Positions 8,146 to 16,671 of a DNA stretch of 64,000 nucleotides are shown here, piece after piece. Under the pieces are notes generated by a model, which saw only the letters and a list, made by a program, of their open reading frames with translations, had not been told where the DNA came from and ran no database searches. Numbering within the stretch: position 1 is the first letter of the stretch; each line of letters opens with the position of its first letter. This DNA comes from Pseudomonas sp. 7SR1 (GTDB lineage Bacteria > Pseudomonadota > Gammaproteobacteria > Pseudomonadales > Pseudomonadaceae), in contig NZ_LT707064.1 in assembly GCF_900156465.1 (NCBI RefSeq), positions 5,285,001-5,349,000 of the forward strand, given 5' to 3'. A program made the position numbers and the translations under genes.

Positions 8146-9649
8146 AGGCCACCTCCTGACGTTGGGCCAGTGTTTGGCAGCGGCCCGCCGCAACCCGCAT
8201 CAACTGGCTTTTCTCGATGGTTTCCTGCCACTCGCGTTCGGCGACTGAATCCTGCACAACGCCGGCGCCGGCTTGCACATAAAGTCGCGCATCCTTGAGC
8301 AGCCCGGTGCGAATGGTGATCGCCAGATCGGCGCGACCGTTCCAGTCCAGATAACCGATGGCACCGCCGTATACCCCGCGTGCATGCGGCTCAAGTTCGG
8401 CGATGATCTCAAGCGCACGCACCTTCGATGCGCCGCTGAGCGTGCCGGCCGGGAAAATGCTTTTGAACAGTTCCAGACCACTGACGTCGTCGGCTATCTG
8501 GCCGGTGACCGTCGAGACGATGTGCATGACGTGGGAGAAGTATTCCACTTTGAGCAACTGGCTTACCTGCACACTGCCTGTATTGGCCAACCGCCCGAGG
8601 TCGTTTCGCGACAGATCGACCAGCATCATGTGTTCGGCGATCTCCTTGGGATCGGCAAGCAGCTCTTCTCTGAGACGGTTGTCCTCGGCCACCACGCTGC
8701 CTCGCCGCCGAGTGCCGGCCATGGGCCGCGTCGTCACCGTTTGCTCCTGCTGGCGGAACAGCATTTCCGGAGAAGCGCCAACCACCTGGCAATCCCCCAG
8801 ATTCAACAAGTACCGGTACGGTGTTTGCCCCAGATCCGACAGGGAGCGATACAGCGCCACGGCATCCTCCTCGAAAGGCAGGCTCATGCGCTGGGACAAT
8901 ACCACCTGCATTACATCGCCTGCGGCAATGTAGTCCTTGATCCGCGCCACCGCTTCGATGAACGCAGGTTGCGGGAAGGCAGATTCGGCGGCGGGAACAG
9001 TCACCTCGGCCACATGCGCGCAAGGTGCCGGTGCTACCAACAGGGGCCGCACATTGGCAACCAGACGATTGAGCCGATCCATGCCACTCTGATAGTCGCC
9101 CAACGTTTTCGAGCTTTCATGCACGATGCACCAGGCCAGCCGTTCGCGGTGGTCGAACACCACTACATCGGTGCTGATCAGTTGCAAGACGTCAGGGAGA
9201 TGAAAACCGGAAGGCTTGCGGGGTACACGGCGCAGGCGTGGCTCAATCAGCCGGGTCGTTTCGAACCCGAAGTAGCCGAACAGCCCACCGCTGAACGGTG
9301 GCAGGCCGGGACAATCCGGTACGCGAAAGTGCTTTTGCAGCCGGGCCAGTTCCGCCAGTGGATCTTCGCAGTCAATCCGCGTCGACAATTGGTCGTTGCA
9401 GTAACGGCGCACGACACCTTCATCCAGTTCAATACGCTCATTGCACGGCAAGCCGATCACTGAATACGCCTGCTCGAACACACCGTCGTGCCAGTGCCCG
9501 GTTTCGAACAGATAATCCTGCCCGCAATTGGCTAGCGCCTGGTACAGCGAAAGCGCTTCGACGCCGACCGGCAACGGCAGGCTTTGCCACAGCGGTATAT
9601 AGGTGTACCCGGCTTCACCGAACGCAAAAAAATCTTCCAGACTCAACAT
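8126..9649 (-). CDS. Anthranilate synthase component I-like chorismate-amidating enzyme
   Basis: A 507-residue member of the chorismate-utilising family. The C-terminal catalytic block is complete: GDVMQVVLSQR, RPMAGTRRRG, HMMLVDLSRNDLGR, VRALEIIAELEPHARGVYGG and LYVQAGAGVV. The alanine in PMAGT matches anthranilate synthase; aminodeoxychorismate synthases carry Lys there (PIKGT). The N-terminal Trp-binding motif, normally LLES, reads LFET, suggesting weak or absent feedback inhibition. AGGAGA lies upstream of ATG. It is paired with the amidotransferase downstream. Role: likely supplies anthranilate, or an amino-deoxy-chorismate relative, to the surrounding cluster. Confidence 0.88.
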   Translation of the reverse strand: MLSLEDFFAFGEAGYTYIPLWQSLPLPVGVEALSLYQALANCGQDYLFETGHWHDGVFEQAYSVIGLPCNERIELDEGVVRRYCNDQLSTRIDCEDPLAELARLQKHFRVPDCPGLPPFSGGLFGYFGFETTRLIEPRLRRVPRKPSGFHLPDVLQLISTDVVVFDHRERLAWCIVHESSKTLGDYQSGMDRLNRLVANVRPLLVAPAPCAHVAEVTVPAAESAFPQPAFIEAVARIKDYIAAGDVMQVVLSQRMSLPFEEDAVALYRSLSDLGQTPYRYLLNLGDCQVVGASPEMLFRQQEQTVTTRPMAGTRRRGSVVAEDNRLREELLADPKEIAEHMMLVDLSRNDLGRLANTGSVQVSQLLKVEYFSHVMHIVSTVTGQIADDVSGLELFKSIFPAGTLSGASKVRALEIIAELEPHARGVYGGAIGYLDWNGRADLAITIRTGLLKDARLYVQAGAGVVQDSVAEREWQETIEKSQLMRVAAGRCQTLAQRQEVAYALNDR

Positions 9650-9678
9650 CCCTGTGTCTCCTGAGCATCACCCGGCGC

Positions 9679-10296
9679 TTATTTGAGCGGGGTAGCAGCA
9701 AACGCCGGAAGTTTCTCGATCTGTTCGGAATACGCAGCGAGCGCGGCATATTTTTCGACATCGACCAGATGCGGCACACGAAACTGCGTGAAACGCCAGG
9801 CGGCGGCTACCGTCACGTCAGCTTGGGATATCTGTTCCGTTGCCAGCCAGTGAGCATCGCGTTTGTTCGCTGCTGCTTGGTCCAGAAGTTCCAGCGCGGC
9901 ACTCAGTTGTTCGGTAATACGGGTTTGCCAGGGTTCATAGTGAAACGCCTTCGGCTTGTTGTATTCATATTCGAGCGTCACCGCTTTCTCACACACGGCC
10001 AGGCCTAGTCCGATGAGCGACAGCACCTTGCGATACTGTTTCGGGTCTTTTGGCAGCAAACTGAGTTCCGGGCCGACCAGCGACTCCAGATAATCAATCA
10101 CCATCGAAGAGTCCGTGATCATTTCACCGTCATCGAGAATCAACGTCGGTGCCTTGATGACGGGATTGATGGCGCGAAACTCTTCAGTGTCGCGAAATAC
10201 CGAGATCTGCTTGTGTTCATGGCTCAAGTCCATCAGGCGCATCGAAATGGCCACGCGCCGAACATAAGGGGATCCCATCATGCCAACCAGTTTCAT
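9679..10296 (-). CDS. Glutathione S-transferase family protein
   Basis: A 205-residue protein. It has an N-terminal thioredoxin-like domain (MKLVGMMGSPYVRRVAISMRL; the cis-Pro region VIKAPTLIL; DSSMVIDYLE) and an all-helical C-terminal domain, the usual GST layout and length. The position after SPYVRR is where many bacterial GSTs keep Ser/Cys for glutathione activation. AGGAGA precedes the ATG. Within the operon it could conjugate or isomerise a reactive aromatic intermediate, or protect the host; this is inference. Confidence 0.85.
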   Translation of the reverse strand: MKLVGMMGSPYVRRVAISMRLMDLSHEHKQISVFRDTEEFRAINPVIKAPTLILDDGEMITDSSMVIDYLESLVGPELSLLPKDPKQYRKVLSLIGLGLAVCEKAVTLEYEYNKPKAFHYEPWQTRITEQLSAALELLDQAAANKRDAHWLATEQISQADVTVAAAWRFTQFRVPHLVDVEKYAALAAYSEQIEKLPAFAATPLK

Positions 10297-10327
10297 ATCT
10301 TTCTCCTGAGTTGTTAGAACTTACCTG

Positions 10328-11122
10328 TCAGATTTTCGAGAACTCGACCCTTGCTCCGTAGAACAAAGAGGCGCGCTCTGAAACTGTTTCAACATCGCCT
10401 GTAGTAAGGAACGAGTTGCTACCGGGTTTAGCGCTGGAAAAACGCGGATTGCTTTGCAGATACTCCGTCAGATTTTCAGCGCACGCACGGGACTGGGACA
10501 GAATCCGCACCGAGCCCGGCAACTCTGCCCGCCACAGTGGCTCAACGAGGGCGTAATGGGTGCAGCCCAATATGCAAATCTGTGGAACTTGCGGGGTACT
10601 CACCAAGAGCGCATCGACGTGTTTACGTATTTCGACCCGCAACCGCTCTGTCGGCGCGTCTTGCTCAATCAGCAAGGCGAGACCGTTACAGACTTGTTGA
10701 TACACCGCTGTAGCTGGATTCCGTTTGTTAATTTCCGTGGCAAAAATATTGGAGTCCACCGTATGCTGAGTGGCAAAAACCGCCACACTCTCGACAGCGG
10801 CATCTGCCGCCTCTTCGGCTACCGGTGTGACGACTCCAATCACCTCTCGATCCGGATAAAACGCTGGCAGCCATGACTGCTTCAAATTGCGCAGACTGGT
10901 GGCCACGGCGGTATTACAGGCGATCACGACCAATGAACAACCGTATTCGAAAAGCCGGGCAACAGCGGCCAGGGTGAGATCGTAAATATCACCCGATGCG
11001 TTGTTGCCATAAGGCGGGTTGCCATGATCTCCCAGATAGACAAAGTGTTCGTGTGGCAATGCAAACTCAAGAGTACGCATCACCGTCAATCCACCACTGC
11101 CGAAATCAAATACGCCAATCAC
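10328..11122 (-). CDS. Glutamate racemase-like protein with altered active-site motifs
   Basis: Asp/Glu racemase fold of 264 residues, close to normal MurI length. Both catalytic cysteines are present (VVIACNTAVA and CILGCTHYAL). The usual FDSGxGG reads FDFGSGG, and the usual GDTARxPYG reads GDHGNPPYG, so the substrate pocket differs from housekeeping MurI. The GTG start at 11120-11122 is chosen because GAGG precedes it and the protein then begins VIGVFD as in the family; the frame is open further upstream, into lysE, but that part is not homologous. Acts on glutamate or a related amino acid; the exact substrate is unknown. Confidence 0.78.
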   Translation of the reverse strand: MIGVFDFGSGGLTVMRTLEFALPHEHFVYLGDHGNPPYGNNASGDIYDLTLAAVARLFEYGCSLVVIACNTAVATSLRNLKQSWLPAFYPDREVIGVVTPVAEEAADAAVESVAVFATQHTVDSNIFATEINKRNPATAVYQQVCNGLALLIEQDAPTERLRVEIRKHVDALLVSTPQVPQICILGCTHYALVEPLWRAELPGSVRILSQSRACAENLTEYLQSNPRFSSAKPGSNSFLTTGDVETVSERASLFYGARVEFSKI

Positions 11123-11169
11123 ATCGAACCTCGCTTGAATGCTGGGTAATGCCGGGTACTCACATTTAT

Positions 11170-11772
11170 TTAAATAGTCGTGGCAATTGCAGTGGCGACG
11201 CCGATGTACAAAACGCCCGTCACCACACTCATCTGGCGCTTTGTCTTGAATATCTTCGCTGCGTGCCGGGCCAGGAGCATGTACATGGCGTACACCGATG
11301 TGGAAATGACAATGGCGGTCGCAATCAAGGCGATGCACTGCGGGACATAAGGCAAGTCTTTATTGACGAAGGTCGGGAACAAGATGATGTTCGTCAGAAT
11401 GCCCTTGGGATTGGTAAATGAAACGATCACAGCTCCGGTGAACATTTGTAGCGGCGTGCGCTTGCTGGAAGTGGCCACGGCAACTTGTGTATGCGAGCGC
11501 AACGACTTCAGCGCCAGATAGAGTAAATAGACCACACCGATCCATTTGAGCCAGAACAGGATTCCGGGGTTTTTGCTGACCAGCAAACCCAGCCCCGACA
11601 GCACGATAAGGGCATGTCCCCCGCTCGCCAGGCCGAAACCGATGGCCCCAGGAAATGACTCCTTGAAACCGTGATCCAACGCCTGCGCCATGGAGAACGC
11701 GACATTCGGCCCCGGGAGGATTGCCGCTGAAAGAAAGACCACGCAAAACAAAATCCAGAGCTGAAAATCCAT
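11170..11772 (-). CDS. LysE/RhtB family amino-acid exporter
   Basis: A 200-residue inner-membrane exporter with about six hydrophobic segments. The family N-terminal pattern is present: FCVVFLSAAILPGPNVAF, with PGPN at the usual place, then GFGLASGGHALIVLSGLGLL. GGAGAG lies 8 bp before the ATG at 11770-11772. In an accessory biosynthetic operon such exporters usually remove an amino acid or amino-acid-like product and confer self-resistance, which points to the class of metabolite made here. Confidence 0.9.
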   Translation of the reverse strand: MDFQLWILFCVVFLSAAILPGPNVAFSMAQALDHGFKESFPGAIGFGLASGGHALIVLSGLGLLVSKNPGILFWLKWIGVVYLLYLALKSLRSHTQVAVATSSKRTPLQMFTGAVIVSFTNPKGILTNIILFPTFVNKDLPYVPQCIALIATAIVISTSVYAMYMLLARHAAKIFKTKRQMSVVTGVLYIGVATAIATTI

Positions 11773-11844
11773 GTTGCACTCTCTCCGTGAGATCACCCTG
11801 ACTGAAGGCGTTCGTCGGGGTCTTGATGCCCGTTTATCGGTGGA

Positions 11845-12558
11845 TCAGACGGGGGTCCCTATCCACTTCGGCAGAAACGCCTTGATCCACGCTTCAACCG
11901 CTGAGTCATGCCGATGCCAGCCCGCGGTATGTTCGTGGGCTGGCTTGGAACCCGGGGCCTTGAGCCGTTCGGTGCCAAGGGACGACCAGCGATCGATCGT
12001 TTCGTAAGTGACTTCCGGGTGAAATTGCAGCGCGTAGGCGTTGTCGGCATAGCGGTAGGCCTGAACCGGAAAAGTCGTCCCCGCCGCCAGTTGCACGGCG
12101 CCCGTCGGCAAGTCGAAGCCTTCGCTATGCCACTGATAGACATGATCCGGAAAAGGAGCGCTGGCATCGGCGGTGATTTCGTGCGCCGCGGCGAGCGGAG
12201 TGATCGGGTAATAACCGGCTTCGATGCCGCCGTTGTCCAGGCCGTAGACCCGCGACCCCAAGTGGCGGGTCAGCATCTGCGCCCCCAGACAAAGCCCAAG
12301 AAACGGTTTGTCTTCTTTCAGGGGATGGGCCAGCCAGTCGATCTCTTCGCGGATGTAGGCATCGCTGTCATTGGCACTCATGGGACCGCCGAAAACCACC
12401 GCCCCGGCGTGTTCGCGCATGTCCTGCGGAAGCGGCTCGCCGAATCGCGGCTTGCGGATGTCAAGCTCGAATCCCAGTTGCTCCAACAGCTGGCCGACGC
12501 GGCCCGCCGTAGAATGTTCCTGATGCAAGATGATCAGGATCTTCCTTGATTGATCCAT
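11845..12558 (-). CDS. Class I glutamine amidotransferase-like protein
   Basis: A 237-residue GMP-synthase-type amidotransferase domain standing alone. The Cys nucleophile is in FLGLCLGAQML and the His/Glu pair in ALQFHPEVTYE. The start at 12556-12558 (MDQSRKILIILHQE) is the first in-frame ATG that leaves the family N-terminus. No synthetase domain is attached. Stand-alone members act as hydrolases of gamma-glutamyl compounds or as amidotransferase subunits. Together with a racemase-like protein this hints at glutamyl chemistry in the pathway, which remains inference. Confidence 0.85.
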   Translation of the reverse strand: MDQSRKILIILHQEHSTAGRVGQLLEQLGFELDIRKPRFGEPLPQDMREHAGAVVFGGPMSANDSDAYIREEIDWLAHPLKEDKPFLGLCLGAQMLTRHLGSRVYGLDNGGIEAGYYPITPLAAAHEITADASAPFPDHVYQWHSEGFDLPTGAVQLAAGTTFPVQAYRYADNAYALQFHPEVTYETIDRWSSLGTERLKAPGSKPAHEHTAGWHRHDSAVEAWIKAFLPKWIGTPV

Positions 12559-12614
12559 TGCACAATTCCATGTTGCGAAGGGTAGCCTGGTGGCTGACCG
12601 GTTCAGATCCCAAT

Positions 12615-13793
12615 TCAGATCGACGCTTCGAAAGGAGGACTGCCGACCCACAGTTCTGCGAAATTCTGCGCCGCCGGACCAGGCCCGAGAATGCGATCGA
12701 GTTCGGCCGTCTGAAGTCGCCGATGAAAATCGGCGTTGTGGTCGAAACGATGAAACAACATGACCATCGCGTGGGAAAACTGCACATCCTTCCACACCTG
12801 CTTCAGGGCAATGTCGGAATAGGACAGCAGCAGGTCATCCTTGTCGTGTGCATAAAACCGCTCGAAAGCGCGAGCAAGAATGTTGGCATCGGACACCGCG
12901 AGATTAAGCCCCTTGGCGGCAGACGGCGGCACGATATGTGCGGCATCTCCGGCCAGAAACAGTCTGCCTTTCTGCATCTTTTCGGCAACGAAACTCCTCA
13001 GGTGGACAATGCTCTTCTCGATAACGGCGCCGCCGTTGACTTTCTCGGGTCGGCCTTCGATACGAGCTTGCAAGAGATCCCACATTTGCGCGCCAGACCA
13101 ATTGTCGGCCTGTGCGTCAGGCGAACATTGCAGGTAGATTCTTGAAACGCTGGGCGAGCGCATGGTGAACAACGCGAGCCCGGACTCGTGGCTGGCGAAG
13201 ATGACGTCCCTGGAAATGGGCGACATTTCAGCCAGCACCGCCAGCCAGGCGAACGGATAAGCGTGCGAGAAAAACTTGAGGGAATCAGCGATATATGGGC
13301 GACAAATACCGTGGAAACCGTCACAACCGACGATGAAGTCGCAATCGAGCACCTGTTGTACGCCGTTGAGTTTGAACGTCACTGAAGGTGTATTGGCGTC
13401 GGCATCATGAATCTGCACATCGGCAGCGTCGAATAATAGTGGATAGTCTGTTTTCAACCGCGCAGCAATCAGATCCTTGATGATTTCCTGTTGGCCGTAG
13501 ATGGTGACGGTACGACCGGTGAGTGCTTCAAAATTCAGTTCGCGTGTCGCGCCCTCATAATGAAACTGCAACGTAGAATGCACCATGCCTTCAGACGCAA
13601 TTCTCGAACCGACACCACTCTCAGTCAGAATCTTCACCGTTGCTGGCGTGATCTGACCTGCGCGACTACGGCCTTCTACATACTCTTTGGGACGACTCTC
13701 GACGATGACATTGTCGATACTCATAAGAGAAAGAAGTTGCCCCAACATCAATCCGGCCGGGCCTGCTCCTACGATTGCAACCTTTGTCCGCAT
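12615..13793 (-). CDS. PHBH-type FAD-dependent aromatic monooxygenase
   Basis: A 392-residue class A flavin monooxygenase of the 4-hydroxybenzoate 3-hydroxylase family. The FAD-binding GxGxxG is VAIVGAGPAGLMLG, the NAD(P)H/FAD motif is DFIVGCDGFHG, and the ribityl-binding motif is GRLFLAGDAAHIVPPSAAKGLNLA. Length and layout are full. GAGGGA precedes the ATG. With an anthranilate-synthase-like pair in the same operon, ring hydroxylation of an aminobenzoate is the likely reaction, but a 4-hydroxybenzoate substrate cannot be excluded. Confidence 0.9.
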   Translation of the reverse strand: MRTKVAIVGAGPAGLMLGQLLSLMSIDNVIVESRPKEYVEGRSRAGQITPATVKILTESGVGSRIASEGMVHSTLQFHYEGATRELNFEALTGRTVTIYGQQEIIKDLIAARLKTDYPLLFDAADVQIHDADANTPSVTFKLNGVQQVLDCDFIVGCDGFHGICRPYIADSLKFFSHAYPFAWLAVLAEMSPISRDVIFASHESGLALFTMRSPSVSRIYLQCSPDAQADNWSGAQMWDLLQARIEGRPEKVNGGAVIEKSIVHLRSFVAEKMQKGRLFLAGDAAHIVPPSAAKGLNLAVSDANILARAFERFYAHDKDDLLLSYSDIALKQVWKDVQFSHAMVMLFHRFDHNADFHRRLQTAELDRILGPGPAAQNFAELWVGSPPFEASI

Positions 13794-13889
13794 GGGTTTG
13801 TCCCTCTGTGTAATAAGGTTTAAGACGACTCAGTGACAGTTGTTAGTTTTTTTGATGACTGCCAGTTTGCGCGCAGGCTTTCTTTCTGC

Positions 13890-14273
13890 TCATCTTTTCC
13901 GGGTAATGAGTTCACTCATGTACTGATTCAAGTCACGCAGATCGTTGATGCTCCAGGCGTGCGGAGCAATTTTCACGTTGTTTTCTCGCAAGGTTTTTGG
14001 AATCAGGCTTCCACTCGGGCGAAGAATGACCGATGAAACAATCACACCGGGATAATCATTGAGCCGCTTCTTGAAGGCGGACGTGGTCAGGTCAGGCGTC
14101 GGCGGATTGCTTTTTTTCGCCAACGGCCCTGTTCCTTTGATATCGGCGCCATGGCACACGGCGCATCGCTGTGTATAAAGATTCTTTCCATTGGCATTAT
14201 CCGCATAGGATAACGACGACTGAAAAACAGATAAAAAACCAAGCAGAACAACAGGTAATATCTTCATTTGCAT
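13890..14273 (-). CDS. Small periplasmic c-type cytochrome
   Basis: A 127-residue protein with a cleavable signal peptide (MQMKILPVVLLGFLSVFQSSLSYA) and one haem-binding CAVCH motif at about residues 37-41. A Met in the C-terminal helix (NQYMSEL) could be the distal ligand. The first gene of the eight-gene accessory operon, 96 bp upstream of the monooxygenase. It probably carries electrons for an oxidative step or to the respiratory chain. Codon use in this part of the operon is visibly more AT-rich than in the flanking chromosome. Confidence 0.85.
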   Translation of the reverse strand: MQMKILPVVLLGFLSVFQSSLSYADNANGKNLYTQRCAVCHGADIKGTGPLAKKSNPPTPDLTTSAFKKRLNDYPGVIVSSVILRPSGSLIPKTLRENNVKIAPHAWSINDLRDLNQYMSELITRKR

Positions 14274-14494
14274 TTATTTTATTCAGACGAACAAACCTAT
14301 CCGCTCTTTTCGAAATTCATGAGCGGCGCACAGTTGCTCACGACAAATACATGCCGTGGACAATTAATCAGTTCAGTTTGTTATCAGTTGGAAACGCGCA
14401 GGTCCACACTCGGAATGTGATTGCACCCGGACAGAGCAGAAATTGAAAGTGCGCGAGATTGCCCTGTAAAAAAGGCGCACGCAGGAGAGGATGA

Positions 14495-14566
14495 ATGAAA
14501 GGCCGTGATATGAAACATGTCATTCCCTTGAATTGGTTTACTTATTCCAATGAGTACTATCCTTAG
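14495..14566 (+). CDS. Possible 23-residue peptide ORF divergent from the accessory operon
   Basis: ATG at 14495 follows AGGAGAGG by 4 bp and encodes a peptide ending in NWFTYSNEYYP. It is rich in aromatic residues and divergent from the cytochrome gene. No homologue is recalled and no maturase lies nearby, so it may be chance. The remainder of the gap 14274-14770 contains nothing else I can name. Confidence 0.25.
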   Translation: MKGRDMKHVIPLNWFTYSNEYYP

Positions 14567-14770
14567 TCACGGATGCTAATTTCCCATTTGTTACAAGACA
14601 TGTCAAGATTCAAAAACCACAATTTCATGTTGGTACGCCCTTTTTCTCGCAACCTTATGCAACGACAAGGTTAGTCATTGAACCAGGCGAAAGCCTGGAC
14701 GATACGTCGAAGTACAGCGGTTGGAAAGCTCGCCGCTAGTGAATGTACCTCTCCAGACCAACCCACTGTC

Positions 14771-15324
14771 TCATAACCCCCATCGCCACACAGGCTCGCT
14801 TAAATGCTCGGCAAAAAAGCCCGACAGCGCCTTGATTTTTACCGGCCGGGTGCGGGCCGAGGGGGTGACGAAATACAGGCCGCCACGCGCCATGCTCCAT
14901 TCCGGCAGCACCACGACCAAGCGTCCATCGGCCAGGTATTCGCTGGCTATGAATTCCGGCAGTTCGGCAATGGCCAATCCTTCAAGCAACACTGGCAATA
15001 ACGCATCGGAGTTGGTCACTCTTAACGGGCCGCTGGGCACCACTCTTCTTCGGTGCCGTCTTTATGGGTGAACCGCCACACTTGGCTGCGGGCTCGATAG
15101 GCATAACTCAGGCATGTACGGGTCGCCAGTTCACGGGGGTGGCTGGGGTGGCCGTGGGCAGCTAGATACGCCGGTGAGGCAACCAGGTATTGGGTGACCG
15201 CGCACAGATGCCGCGCAACCAGGGACGAGTCCGGCATTACGGCAATCCGTAGTGCCGCATCGAAGCCCTCGGCGATCAGCTCTACCGAAGCGTCTGAAAG
15301 GTGTAGGTCAATCGACAGCTCGGG
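14771..15324 (-). pseudogene. LysR-type regulator remnant (effector domain only, frameshifted)
   Basis: Two frames together give most of a LysR substrate-binding domain: first frame ELSIDLHLSDASVELIAEGFD, ARHLCAVTQYLVASPAYLAAHG and VWRFTHKDG, then after a frame break near 15035 SGPLRVTNSDALLPVLLEG to FFAEHLSEPVWRWGL. The helix-turn-helix N-terminus is missing. Its place is taken by integrase-derived sequence in the same frame, so this is a deletion junction rather than a functional gene. Confidence 0.85.
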
Positions 15325-15704
15325 ATTCAGAGTGTTCTCACTGATGCGCTTGCTCATGTCGCTTCGATGCGCAAATAAGTAGCGTTGCGCTGGGACAACC
15401 TGGTCGAGTAAGTGACGCACTATTTCCAGGGCCTGAACCGACAGCGGGACAATGTAAGGCGGTACATTTTGGTTCTGCTTACCTGGCTTTCGCATCGCTA
15501 ACTGAAGTTGCTTTACGACCTCCGCTGGTATGACCCATAGCTACCTAGAGACATGCGCTTCTGCACGCCCACCCAGTAGTATCTGAAACGCCAGATTTTC
15601 CCGCCGCGGGCGGTCACGTTGAGCGCAAGCCCATCCGTGTCGCCTATTGTGTAGTCATTGCCAGTGATTCGGGCTTGCCGAACGCTCGTATCCGAGAGTG
15701 CCAT
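15325..15704 (-). pseudogene. Tyrosine-recombinase (P4-type integrase) remnant
   Basis: The upstream piece (15513-15704) encodes 63 residues of an N-terminal arm-binding domain (MALSDTSVRQAR, TDGLALNVTARGGKIWRFRY, MSLGSYG). The second piece (15325-15495) encodes an internal catalytic-domain stretch (YIVPLSVQALEI, FAHRSDMSKRISENTLN). The middle and the catalytic C-terminus are gone. It lies about 235 bp from the 3' end of tRNA-Gly, the position expected for an element integrated at that tRNA. Confidence 0.88.
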
Positions 15705-15871
15705 AGCGAGCTCCTGAACAGAGTCAGGTCCGGATGCTCGTCTCGCTATCCAAGCTGCTCCAGCAAAAAACCGATTCAGTGCCCATCCAAATCCAAGATC
15801 CTCATTCGGGACTTAAATCGGGACTTAAAAGCACTGGATGGAGCTGGATTTCAGTGGTTTCCGCCAGAACG

Positions 15872-15896
15872 AAAAAAGGGCCTTTCGGCCCTTATT
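15872..15896 (-). terminator. Rho-independent terminator after tRNA-Gly
   Basis: On the minus strand AAGGGCC-GAAA-GGCCCTT is followed by TTTT, a short GC stem with a T run, 44 bp past the tRNA 3' end. It probably ends the gacA-uvrC-pgsA-tRNA transcript. The remaining 15705-15939 sequence contains only a tandem GGGACTTAAA pair. Confidence 0.8.
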
Positions 15897-15939
15897 TCAA
15901 TCACTTACAGAATTCAATGGAACTCTGTAGCGCAATATT

Positions 15940-16015
<76 letters not shown>

Positions 16016-16078
16016 GTCTTGGTGTGGCGCATTCTATAGATTCAGATTACGCCGTCAACCCTTTGATTCAAAAAAGTT

Positions 16079-16639
16079 TTATTTCGAGTCCACGTCGGTC
16101 CGCAGATGCGGCCAGGCGGCGCGCAGGTACTGGACCATCGACCACAGGGTCAAGCCCGCGGAAATCAGCAGCAGTGCATAGCCCAGCAACACCCAGAAAC
16201 TGAAATCGGACGGGTTCGCCAGCAGGATCACCAGGGCCAGCATCTGGGCGGCGGTTTTCCATTTTCCGAGGTTCGATACCGCCACCTGGGCGCGGGCGCC
16301 CAGTTCGGCCATCCACTCCCGAAGTGCCGAAACGACGATCTCACGACCGATGATCACCGCCGCCGGCAAGGTCAGCCAGAGGTTGCCGTGTTCCTGCACC
16401 AGCAGCACCAGGGCCACCGCCACCATCAGCTTGTCGGCCACCGGGTCGAGGAAAGCACCGAACGGCGTGCTCTGCTGAAGCCGGCGTGCCAGGTAGCCAT
16501 CCAGCCAGTCGGTGGCGGCGGCGATGGCGAATACCGAGGCGGACGCCACATAACTCCAGTGGTACGGCAAGTAGAACAGCAATATGAAGATCGGAATGAG
16601 CAGGACGCGTAGAACGGTAAGCAGGTTTGGGATATTCAT
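16079..16639 (-). CDS. pgsA: CDP-diacylglycerol-glycerol-3-phosphate 3-phosphatidyltransferase
   Basis: Inner-membrane enzyme making phosphatidylglycerol phosphate, the committed step to phosphatidylglycerol and cardiolipin. The 186-residue protein has the CDP-alcohol phosphotransferase signature in full: [10 protein letters not shown] followed by [10 protein letters not shown] (DG-x2-AR-x8-G-x3-D-x3-D). About four to five hydrophobic helices. The ATG at 16637-16639 ([11 protein letters not shown]) is preferred over a GTG two codons upstream because it matches the family N-terminus. Downstream of uvrC. Confidence 0.95.
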   Translation of the reverse strand: MNIPNLLTVLRVLLIPIFILLFYLPYHWSYVASASVFAIAAATDWLDGYLARRLQQSTPFGAFLDPVADKLMVAVALVLLVQEHGNLWLTLPAAVIIGREIVVSALREWMAELGARAQVAVSNLGKWKTAAQMLALVILLANPSDFSFWVLLGYALLLISAGLTLWSMVQYLRAAWPHLRTDVDSK

Positions 16640-16671
16640 CGGCACAACTGGCTGCGAGGTTGACGGGCATT

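Noticed and set aside
10328..11338. A longer racemase-like reading frame starting at 11338
   Set aside because: The extra N-terminus overlaps the lysE coding region, is not family-like, and a GTG with a good ribosome site gives the normal MurI length.
14495..14566. The 23-residue peptide as PqqA
   Set aside because: It lacks the Glu-x3-Tyr crosslink motif and no radical-SAM maturase or other pqq gene is nearby.
15806..15829. Tandem GGGACTTAAA copies near tRNA-Gly as an integrase arm-site array or attachment repeat
   Set aside because: Only two copies are present, and no second copy of the tRNA 3' end was found elsewhere in the window to define island ends.
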